Shown piece by piece: positions 57,944-64,000 of a stretch of 64,000 nt of DNA (position 1 is the first letter of the stretch; each line of letters starts with the position of its first letter). The notes under the pieces are model-generated. The model was not told where the DNA came from, ran no database searches, and saw only the letters and a list, made by a program, of their open reading frames with translations. The DNA is from Avoscillospira sp045580485 (lineage in GTDB: Bacteria; Bacillota; Clostridia; Oscillospirales; Oscillospiraceae): NCBI GenBank assembly GCA_045580485.1, contig JAZNNW010000044.1, positions 1 through 64,000 on the forward strand, given 5' to 3'. The position numbers and the translations under genes are program-made.

Positions 57944-58130
57944 CGTAACAACTCGCGGTTCCACTCTGATTTATCGCTCATAGCCTTGACGCGGCCAACG
58001 GGGTCTCCCCTCGCTCCCGAACGCACTTTCCCATCGGCGCACCTGCCTCCGCTTGCAGCCGGTGACGGAGGCTCTCTGCAGGTCGCTTGGTGACGGTACT
58101 CTTTTCGATCCACGCGATATGAAATTACCT
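57905..58130 (-). promoter_or_regulatory. T-box leader of the cysE-cysS operon, probable Cys specifier
   Basis: Conserved T-box AGAGTGGAACCGCG is the complement of 57953-57966. Stem I shows AGTA on the 5' side of the specifier loop, GCAGAGAG, and CCGTC/GATGG above the loop. The 3' side reads GAAAG-TGC-G-TTCG, and TTCG can pair with CGAA upstream, so TGC (Cys) is the probable specifier. This fits cysE and cysS perfectly. Confidence 0.92.
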
Positions 58131-58134
58131 TATT

Positions 58135-58163
58135 ATATTAGCAAATGGCGACCTTTGTGTCAA
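58135..58163 (-). promoter_or_regulatory. Promoter of the cysE-cysS operon
   Basis: Minus strand TTGACA (58163-58158), 17-bp spacer, TAATAT (58140-58135). Confidence 0.82.
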
Positions 58164-58212
58164 GATGAGGTTAAAAAATGAGCACTTTATCTTATTTCTA
58201 ATTTTCTGCACA

Positions 58213-58395
58213 CTAATCTTTTTTTATTATCGTTTTTAACAAAGAACCGCCCACCATAACCAAACCGATTACAGTTTCTCCAAGCACTTTGACTATCCTT
58301 GCTTTTTCATTTCTACAGTTTTCACAGTATTTATGCTTATACCCATATGGCAACCTTTTCTGACACTTTTTATTCTTACAAACATGCTGTTCCAT
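58213..58395 (-). CDS. Small zinc-ribbon protein with a membrane segment
   Basis: 60-aa protein of unknown function. Four cysteines CKNKKCQ ... YCENC (residues ~6-11 and ~24-27) make a zinc ribbon; a hydrophobic stretch ETVIGLVMVGGSLL (~40-53) near the C-terminus could anchor it in the membrane, with a lysine-rich tail. The ATG 58395 follows GGAG at 8 nt and overlaps the preceding gene by 20 nt, so both are one unit. A TTG at 58410 is possible but overlaps the ribosome site. A/T-rich codon use unlike the neighbours. Confidence 0.7.
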   Translation of the reverse strand: MEQHVCKNKKCQKRLPYGYKHKYCENCRNEKARIVKVLGETVIGLVMVGGSLLKTIIKKD

Positions 58396-59395
58396 CGCCA
58401 CTTTCTCCAATCTGAATAGGTATAGAATTATACGGTAATGCCTGAATCTTTTTTTCTATTACAGGCAAATGCTTTGACCAATAGTTCTCAGTAGATGGGT
58501 CTATCATATCTAGTCTATCCACAAACCCTGGAGTTTCTAGGTAAGTTTTCTTCACAAAGTCTGCATAATACTGCAAACTAATTTGAGCTGCCTCACTTTC
58601 ACCCATTTCGTTATATGCCATTGCTTCAGTCAGTGAAACCATATTTACAGCACACAAACTTTCTCGAATTTCTTCCATTCTATTTTTAATTTTTTCAGGT
58701 GTTGCTCCAGACACTAACTTCCCCCAAAAAGTTTCCGGCTGCTCTTTGATAAATAAAACATTTGCACTTTGGCTCTGCATCAACAAATGACGACTATCCT
58801 CTGCATCAGAAACAAGCCTCAATAGGGCCATAGCTTTTAATTCTGGATTCTTTATAGCCATAGCTTGAAGCAATTTCTGTTGGCAACTATATGCCGAGGC
58901 CAGTCTATCATATTCTTGTCCTTGACGAACTTCCTCAACAGCAATTTGTACTTCTTGAATTTGCTGCGCAATCTGGGCCATTTGTATTTGAGTAGCATAA
59001 TTCGTCAATGCTTGAGATATTTCTGGTACAACCTTAACTTTTTCTAATGCAACTGTAGACACGATTCTTTTGGTCTTTGGATCGACCAAATTTGCCATCA
59101 AAGACCCATCCTTCTTTGTCATCAATTTCACAACGCCCTCAGCAAGTTGTTGTTTCTGTTCATTTGTAAGGATGGCTTGAATCGTTTCCTGTGGAATACT
59201 ACTCTTTATAACATTTACAAACGCCGGAACAGAATAAAGAAGTCGCTCAATTTGTTGCAATGTTCTTTTCGCTCCAACCAGTAAAGGTTTCGCTATATTG
59301 GGAACATCAGTAAAGAATAGGTTTAAATCCTCGCAGTATTCCGTTGTGTCAACAGTTTCTATATTTTCGGGAGATATATAGATTGCTTCTTCCAT
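58376..59395 (-). CDS. Unknown AT-rich gene product with helical, Gln-rich core
   Basis: 339-aa protein I do not recognise. No signal peptide or membrane helix is seen. Residues ~1-110 contain an aromatic/acidic start (NLFFTDVPNIAKPLLVGAKR). Residues ~125-175 form a Gln-rich amphipathic helix, probably coiled coil (IQMAQIAQQIQEVQIAVEEV). The C-terminal third has GKLVSGATPEKIKNRMEEIRE-like text and ends GESGDGTACL. Base composition is markedly more A+T rich than both flanks. ATG 59395 after AGGTAGGTGG; TATAAT at 59457-59452 with a weak -35. It overlaps the zinc-ribbon gene. Confidence 0.7.
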   Translation of the reverse strand: MEEAIYISPENIETVDTTEYCEDLNLFFTDVPNIAKPLLVGAKRTLQQIERLLYSVPAFVNVIKSSIPQETIQAILTNEQKQQLAEGVVKLMTKKDGSLMANLVDPKTKRIVSTVALEKVKVVPEISQALTNYATQIQMAQIAQQIQEVQIAVEEVRQGQEYDRLASAYSCQQKLLQAMAIKNPELKAMALLRLVSDAEDSRHLLMQSQSANVLFIKEQPETFWGKLVSGATPEKIKNRMEEIRESLCAVNMVSLTEAMAYNEMGESEAAQISLQYYADFVKKTYLETPGFVDRLDMIDPSTENYWSKHLPVIEKKIQALPYNSIPIQIGESGDGTACL

Positions 59396-59473
59396 TGCAA
59401 ACCACCTACCTTTTAGTTATTCTCTTAAAACATCTGTAAACTACACAAAAAATTATACACAATACAGCGTGCC

Positions 59474-60622
59474 TTAGAAAATCTTCTTTTCCCGCAAAAT
59501 CTCACACATCTGGGCAACTCTGGCGTCCCAGGAGCTTTTTCTGCCCTCTTCCATACGGGCTGCCGTACGCTCCGGGTCGCTATCTTCCAGAGAAGCAGCA
59601 AGGCAGTTGGAGAATTCCTCCGCCGTGGCAGCCACATGAATGATGGGTGCAAACTCCATGACCTGATCCGGCTGGGGGGTGGACACAATGGGTTTTCCGG
59701 TGGCAAGGTATTCATAGAACTTCAGGGGGCTGACATCCTTGCTGAGGTCACCGGAAGCAAACAGATTCAGACAGGCATCAAACTGACGGATGTAGGCAGG
59801 CAGCTGCTCATTGGGCTTGAGGCCGAGGAAATGGCAATTCTCCATGGCTCGGAGCCGACTCAGATCCACGCCTGGATTCTCTCTGCCGATGAACACAAAG
59901 TTCCATTCCGGGTGGGCCGTGGCAGCGGCTTCCAAAAATCCATACTCAATGCACTCCTGCAAAGCGCCCACAAAACCAAAGATGGGCTTGGGGATTTCTT
60001 TCATATCTTCCGGACAGGGCAGATCCTGTGCCGCCTGAGAAAACCGCTCAAAATTGGCGCCGTTGGGGATGAAAACCGTATTTTCATTGGCTTCTTTCAG
60101 CCGTTCTGCCAGACCGGTGGCGGTGGCAAAGACCTGATCGCACTTGGCTGCCAGTTCCAGCTCCATATCATCCACCAACTGAGGGTTCATCAATCCACCG
60201 TAAGCAGAATGGCGGTCTACACAGTCATAGACCAGTGCACTATGGGGAATATGATCCACACAGTCCACGGTCACCGGGCTGTACACCCACAGAAGGGGCT
60301 GTTCCATGCCATGCTGCTTCATACGCTTTTTCACATAACGGGCAATGCGCTTTTGGTTCAGCTTGTTGATGAAACGGAATTTATTGAAGAAAGGCAGCAC
60401 CGGCGGCAGAGCATAGACCGTCAAGCCGGGCTTGACTTCCTCGCCGGGCTGTTTGTATGCCTTCAGTTTGGGTCGAGCCAGCTGATCACGCAAAGGTGCC
60501 AGATAGGTGATGGACGGATCAAAATAGAGAATCTCCGCATCCTCCATGCGGCTCATGACCTGCTGTTTCCGGGTGGGAATGGGATACCATGGCGATGTGG
60601 CAAGACAGACGATTTGTTTCAT
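59474..60622 (-). CDS. Glycosyltransferase (GT4-like)
   Basis: 382-aa GT-B fold glycosyltransferase for cell-surface glycan. It starts IVCLATSPWYPIPTRKQQ; the donor-binding half includes PIFGFVGALQECIEYG (residues ~213-228), NFVFIGRENPGVDLS and the GT4 E-x7-E-like SPLKFYEYLATGKPIVST (~301-318). It overlaps the preceding GT-CsaB gene by 4 nt (ATGA), so both enzymes act in one pathway. Sugar donor unknown. Confidence 0.87.
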   Translation of the reverse strand: MKQIVCLATSPWYPIPTRKQQVMSRMEDAEILYFDPSITYLAPLRDQLARPKLKAYKQPGEEVKPGLTVYALPPVLPFFNKFRFINKLNQKRIARYVKKRMKQHGMEQPLLWVYSPVTVDCVDHIPHSALVYDCVDRHSAYGGLMNPQLVDDMELELAAKCDQVFATATGLAERLKEANENTVFIPNGANFERFSQAAQDLPCPEDMKEIPKPIFGFVGALQECIEYGFLEAAATAHPEWNFVFIGRENPGVDLSRLRAMENCHFLGLKPNEQLPAYIRQFDACLNLFASGDLSKDVSPLKFYEYLATGKPIVSTPQPDQVMEFAPIIHVAATAEEFSNCLAASLEDSDPERTAARMEEGRKSSWDARVAQMCEILREKKIF

Positions 60623-62829
60623 ACTTCTTCCTCCAACAGCTGACGGGCAGCCGTTTCATTCTCACGGGCAAGCTTCCGAAGGGCTTTTGCTGCTTCATCG
60701 TTGTGGCCTTCGGAAAGCAACTCTGCCGTCATGGCACGAAGAGTATCTTCCTCCACGGCAGCCAAGTCCATGTAGCGGTTCTTGCCCAGATAATCCAGAA
60801 AACCGGAGACCTTGGGATCATAGACAATGCCCATCAGGGGCACACCCTGTCCGGCTGCAAAGATCAGTGCATGAAGCCGCATGGACACCAGCAGTTCCAT
60901 TCTGCCCATAAGACCCACGATCAGATGACCGTCATGGGGTGCGGCAATGACATGATGGGGGCAGTTGGCCATGGCAGCAGCTTTCTTTGTGATGTCCATA
61001 TCCCGCTTGGGTTCCAGGGCAAAGAACACAGGGGTAATGCCCTTTTCAGAGAGTTCTTTTGCCTGAGCTGCAAAGATTGGCAGCTTGTCCTCCACATTTT
61101 TCCAGGGGCGGAGGGCAAACATGGCATACCTGCCGCCCGGCTCCATGCCTTGCGACAGGAGGAAGCTATCCACCTTGTCGGCAGGAGCGGCATCCAGCAG
61201 CAGTGCCGGATCGGCGGTGATCCGAATCTCCGGCTTCTTTACACCCATATCCCGCAACTCCGTTTCGCTCTGGGGGTCACGGAGCGTGATAAGGTCCGCA
61301 TAACGGTCAATGACTTTACCCGCAAATTTCCGATTCTTGGGCAAAGATACCGGACCGATACCGCAGCCGTACATCAAAACCCGGTTGCCTCTGCGCTTTG
61401 CCATGGCAATATTGGAAAGGTAATACTGCAAGCTTCTGGTGCTGGTCACATCCTGAATGAGACTGCCGCCGCCATTGATATACAGCTTGGTCTTGCCCAT
61501 ACGGTGCAGGAATTTGAAAAGGGCAAAGGTATGGATGGCCTCAACACGATACCGAAGTCTTGTCTCATCTGGATTTCGGGACAGGACATAGAGGGGCACA
61601 TCGGGATCGATGGAACGCATCTGCTGCAAAATGGCCTCCAGAATACTGTCGTCACCGGCATTGCCCTTGCCGTAAGCACCGCAGATCAGCACGCCATCCC
61701 GTTTTTTCTTGGGTCTGGCAGCTCTGCGGAGAATGGTTTTATAAATTTCGATCTGCTTTTCCACCGTGGCATCTACGGAAAATTTGGTTTTTGCCCGAAG
61801 ATGCAGGGCTTCACTCAGCTTATTCCGCAATGCTTCATCGGCGGCCAAGGTCACCATATGCTCTGCCAACTGCTCATATTGCTGGGCTTCAAAGAGCAGA
61901 CCGTAGACCCCGTGTTCAATGAGCAACGGCACGCCGCCCACACGGGAGGCAATGGTGGCACAGTGCATCCGGGCACCTTCCGTCAAGGCATAGGGGAAGG
62001 TCTCGCTGAGAGAGGTCAAGGTATTGACATCCAGGGCATTGTAGAAGCTGTCCGTATCCTCCACCCAACCGGCAAAGGCATAGCTGCCCTCGGGGCAGCA
62101 CTGAGCAGCCAAAGCTTCCAGTTCCTGCCGCTGTTCGCCGTCGCCGGCAATGACCAGACGGATATTGGAGACAGATTTGCAGGCATGACCGAAGCCACGG
62201 ATCAAAGTCGCCACATCCTTGACCGCCGACAGTCTGGCGGCGATACCGAAGATCACATCGCTCTCCCCCGCCTCCAGACCGATGCTTTGGAGATATTCTG
62301 CCCGGTTCAGCCTGGGCGTCACCGGAGTGAAATCCACGCCGTTATAGATAGCAAACATGGTCTGGGGATCAAATCCACGGGAGACCAGCAGATCGGCCAT
62401 GGCATCGGAAACGCCGATATGGTAAGGGATTCGACGGACGCAGTAGGTATTGATGGTGCCATAGGTCAGGCGGTCAATGGGTCTGCCCAGGTAGTCCAGA
62501 CGATAGTCACTGTGAACCGTGGTGACCATGGGCACCGAGACCTTCTTCTTCAATAAAGTGCCAATGAGATTGGCACGGGAACCGTGACAGTGGATGATCT
62601 GAAACTGCTCGGACTGCACCATTTCTGCAATTATTTCCACACAGGAGATGATTCCCTGCTCCAGAACCAGAGTATCGATTCCCATTTCTCTGGCTTCCTG
62701 GGCAAAGACACCCTCCATAAAGCAGACCAGACGGACTTGTTCCGTATTGGTCAGACCTTTCAGCAGGCTCAGGACATGGGTCTTGGCGCCGCCCACATCG
62801 CCGCCGGAGATGAGATGCATGATTTTCAT
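60619..62829 (-). CDS. Fusion of GT4 glycosyltransferase and CsaB-type pyruvyl transferase
   Basis: 736-aa two-enzyme protein. Residues ~1-375: GT4 glycosyltransferase (MHLISGGDVGGAKTHVLSLL start, VTTVHSDYRLDYLG, IAGDGEQRQEL, SETFPYALTEGARM). Residues ~385-736: polysaccharide pyruvyl transferase of the CsaB family (VLICGAYGKGNAGDDSILEA, LYINGGGSLIQDVTS, MYGCGIGPV, VSMRLHALIFAAGQGVP). CsaB pyruvylates secondary wall polymers to anchor SLH proteins. The ATG 62829 after AAGGAGC fits; the open frame continues far upstream but crosses the promoter. Confidence 0.88.
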   Translation of the reverse strand: MKIMHLISGGDVGGAKTHVLSLLKGLTNTEQVRLVCFMEGVFAQEAREMGIDTLVLEQGIISCVEIIAEMVQSEQFQIIHCHGSRANLIGTLLKKKVSVPMVTTVHSDYRLDYLGRPIDRLTYGTINTYCVRRIPYHIGVSDAMADLLVSRGFDPQTMFAIYNGVDFTPVTPRLNRAEYLQSIGLEAGESDVIFGIAARLSAVKDVATLIRGFGHACKSVSNIRLVIAGDGEQRQELEALAAQCCPEGSYAFAGWVEDTDSFYNALDVNTLTSLSETFPYALTEGARMHCATIASRVGGVPLLIEHGVYGLLFEAQQYEQLAEHMVTLAADEALRNKLSEALHLRAKTKFSVDATVEKQIEIYKTILRRAARPKKKRDGVLICGAYGKGNAGDDSILEAILQQMRSIDPDVPLYVLSRNPDETRLRYRVEAIHTFALFKFLHRMGKTKLYINGGGSLIQDVTSTRSLQYYLSNIAMAKRRGNRVLMYGCGIGPVSLPKNRKFAGKVIDRYADLITLRDPQSETELRDMGVKKPEIRITADPALLLDAAPADKVDSFLLSQGMEPGGRYAMFALRPWKNVEDKLPIFAAQAKELSEKGITPVFFALEPKRDMDITKKAAAMANCPHHVIAAPHDGHLIVGLMGRMELLVSMRLHALIFAAGQGVPLMGIVYDPKVSGFLDYLGKNRYMDLAAVEEDTLRAMTAELLSEGHNDEAAKALRKLARENETAARQLLEEEV

Positions 62830-62849
62830 AACGAAGCTCCTTATGCCTC

Positions 62850-62878
62850 TTGAGAAATACAACATATTGGGGTATAAT
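62850..62878 (+). promoter_or_regulatory. Promoter of the DUF4330 gene
   Basis: TTGAGA (62850-62855), 17-bp spacer, TATAAT (62873-62878). Confidence 0.72.
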
Positions 62879-62883
62879 ACCAT

Positions 62884-62912
62884 ATTATAGACCATTTTCT
62901 CAAAAATGGCAA
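62884..62912 (-). promoter_or_regulatory. Promoter of the GT-CsaB operon
   Basis: Minus strand TTGCCA (62912-62907), 17-bp spacer, TATAAT (62889-62884). It is interlocked with the DUF4330 promoter: the two -10 boxes are 5 bp apart. Confidence 0.72.
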
Positions 62913-62928
62913 CACACAGGAGGTCCTT

Positions 62929-63387
62929 ATGAAAATCATTGATAAAAACGGCCGTCTGTTCGGTAAGCTGAACATCATCGATCTGGCCGTCATTCTGGTG
63001 GTCATCGTTGCTGTGGCTGCCCTCGGCATGAAGTTCTTTGGCAACGACGCCGTGGAAGCCATCACCAGCCCTGATGTCCAAATCACCTATGAAGTGGTTT
63101 GCGAGGATGTGCCGCAGCATGTGGCAGATTACTGCACCGAAAACTATTCCGGTCAGCTCCTCAGCAGCGGCAAGTTCCTGGATGCCTACATCACCGGCTG
63201 CACCGCTGAGGAAATGCCCGATGAAACCATCGACCTGTACTTCACCATCGAAGGCACCTGCCCCTTCTCCGGCGGCACCTATGTGATGGGTTCTCAGGAA
63301 GTCCGTGTGGGCATGGAGCATCTGGTAAAGACCTCCGATATTGAATGTGAAGGCATCATTTCCAACCTGGAGGCAAAGCATGGTTAA
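62929..63387 (+). CDS. DUF4330 family membrane-anchored protein
   Basis: 152-aa protein with one N-terminal membrane helix (IIDLAVILVVIVAVAALGMKFF, residues ~16-37, in pattern) and an extracytoplasmic beta-rich domain. The opening MKIIDKNGRLFGKLNIIDL is the DUF4330 signature; function unknown, often found next to exopolysaccharide genes. The ATG follows AGGAGG. It overlaps the next gene by 8 nt. Confidence 0.85.
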   Translation: MKIIDKNGRLFGKLNIIDLAVILVVIVAVAALGMKFFGNDAVEAITSPDVQITYEVVCEDVPQHVADYCTENYSGQLLSSGKFLDAYITGCTAEEMPDETIDLYFTIEGTCPFSGGTYVMGSQEVRVGMEHLVKTSDIECEGIISNLEAKHG

Positions 63388-64000
63388 TGCACTGAAAAAC
63401 TGTCTCATCTGGCGGGTTCTGCTGGCTGTGGGAGGGTTTTTCGGACGGCTGTTTGCCAGCAGCATCCTGCTGCAGACGCTGGCGCACTGGTGGAAAGAAA
63501 GCGGTACCTGCAAAATGCTGCGCCATTGGCTCAGCCGGGATGCCGAGCACTGCGAGAATGCCGGAATCACCCGGTTCTTTGCCCGGTGCAACGGCAAACT
63601 GGCAGAGATCCATTGGCCTCTGGACTGGTTCCGGAACAGCCTTCTGGGACGGATCTATACAGGATTGTTCCGCTGGGGCAGTGAAAGTAAGCTCCTCGGC
63701 TGGCTCTTCCGCAGAGGTCTGACCGGCTTTATTCTGGTGGCACTGGGTCTCTACTGCGGTGTGGATTTCCTGCTGCGGGATGTGCTTTCCCTCACCGCCA
63801 TCGCCTCCATCTGGGATGAAGGTCTGCTGGCACTGAGCGTCCTTTGGATTTTGCGGCTTCGTATGGACCGGGAAACACCCATGGAGGCCAGAGCCAATGC
63901 GCTGGATCTGCCCATCCTCCTGTTCATGACCCTTGGCTTCTGGCTCATGAACACCATCTTCGATTATTATTTCATCTCTGTTGCAGGCTACCGCGCCACA
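63380..64000 (+). CDS. Multi-pass membrane protein, 3' end cut by window edge (possible O-antigen ligase type)
   Basis: Partial: 207 codons from ATG 63380 with no stop before the edge. It starts MVNALKNCLIWRVLLAVGGFF, has a cysteine- and tryptophan-rich soluble part, then hydrophobic segments around TGFILVALGLYCGVDFLL and LPILLFMTLGFWLMNTIFDY. It overlaps DUF4330 by 8 nt and is therefore in its operon. The setting beside CsaB and glycosyltransferases suggests a polymer ligase or polymerase, but the diagnostic part lies outside the window. Confidence 0.55.
   Translation, partial: MVNALKNCLIWRVLLAVGGFFGRLFASSILLQTLAHWWKESGTCKMLRHWLSRDAEHCENAGITRFFARCNGKLAEIHWPLDWFRNSLLGRIYTGLFRWGSESKLLGWLFRRGLTGFILVALGLYCGVDFLLRDVLSLTAIASIWDEGLLALSVLWILRLRMDRETPMEARANALDLPILLFMTLGFWLMNTIFDYYFISVAGYRAT

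Noticed and set aside
62830..63597. Upstream extension of the GT-CsaB frame by about 256 codons
   Set aside because: It crosses both predicted promoters and the DUF4330 gene on the other strand; ATG 62829 has a proper ribosome site and matches the GT4 N-terminus.
1..64000. CRISPR arrays, insertion sequences, prophage
   Set aside because: No spaced direct-repeat array, transposase, integrase or phage structural gene was seen anywhere in the window.

Overview
The window reads as chromosomal DNA of a Gram-positive, low-oxygen Firmicute of class Clostridia, most likely an Oscillospiraceae-type gut bacterium. Support: a large SRP RNA with an Alu domain (Bacillus/Clostridia type), two T-box leaders, a yloU-yloV pair, a dnaG-rpoD operon, strong AGGAGG ribosome sites, sigma-A promoters with 17-bp spacers, and many Clostridia-typical families (DUF554, DUF815, DUF1292, DUF2284, DUF4330, CsaB). 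Coding density is high and base composition fairly even and GC-moderate, except for AT-rich patches near 51.4-51.7 kb and 58.2-59.4 kb. No prophage, insertion sequence, rRNA or CRISPR array is visible.

Layout. 0-6 kb: YitT-family membrane protein (cut by the left edge) divergent from a MntP-like Mn exporter; a MATE exporter divergent from an AraC regulator; xpt-tmk; a DUF554 membrane protein. 5.9-6.24 kb: a structured non-coding RNA candidate with a very strong terminator. 6.3-13.2 kb: rpmE, hflX, yigZ, a dGTPase-like HD gene, dnaG, rpoD, acpP and the SRP RNA. 13.2-24.2 kb: yloU-yloV, two complete polar amino-acid ABC transporters, a molybdopterin-binding-domain protein, a tRNA-dihydrouridine synthase and a GH13 alpha-glucosidase. 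24.2-36.4 kb (minus): one T-box-controlled branched-chain amino-acid operon, ilvB-ilvN-ilvC-ilvD-leuA-leuC-leuD-leuB-(DUF815 ATPase)-ilvA. 36.5-39 kb: arsR-HMA chaperone-P-type ATPase metal export operon whose promoter shares its -35 with the divergent mnmE promoter. 39-51.1 kb: mnmE, DUF2284, phosphohexomutase, WYL regulator, guanine deaminase, thioredoxin, Crp/Fnr regulator, a NifX-His/Cys-DUF1292 fusion with an ECF S-component, then a sorbose-type set (SorC regulator, ketose-bisphosphate aldolase, SorE-like reductase, lone AraC DNA-binding domain). 51.2-51.76 kb: tRNA-Thr(CGT), a broken tRNA copy carrying a GC-rich insert, and an AT-rich block with three DnaA-box-like 9-mers. 51.76-58.2 kb (minus): polA-rimI-tsaD and a T-box cysE-cysS operon. 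58.2-59.4 kb: an AT-rich two-gene cassette of unknown function. 59.5-64 kb: cell-surface glycan genes, including a glycosyltransferase-CsaB fusion, divergent from DUF4330 plus a membrane protein cut by the right edge.

How it works together: most of the window is housekeeping (replication, transcription, translation quality control, tRNA modification, protein targeting) with amino-acid supply built in: uptake by two ABC systems, and branched-chain and cysteine synthesis each sensed through tRNA charging by a T-box. The least explained pieces are the 58.2-59.4 kb cassette, the 5.9-6.24 kb RNA, the NifX-DUF1292/ECF pair, and the 51.3-51.7 kb block. All functional calls rest on reading the sequence and family knowledge; no search was run.
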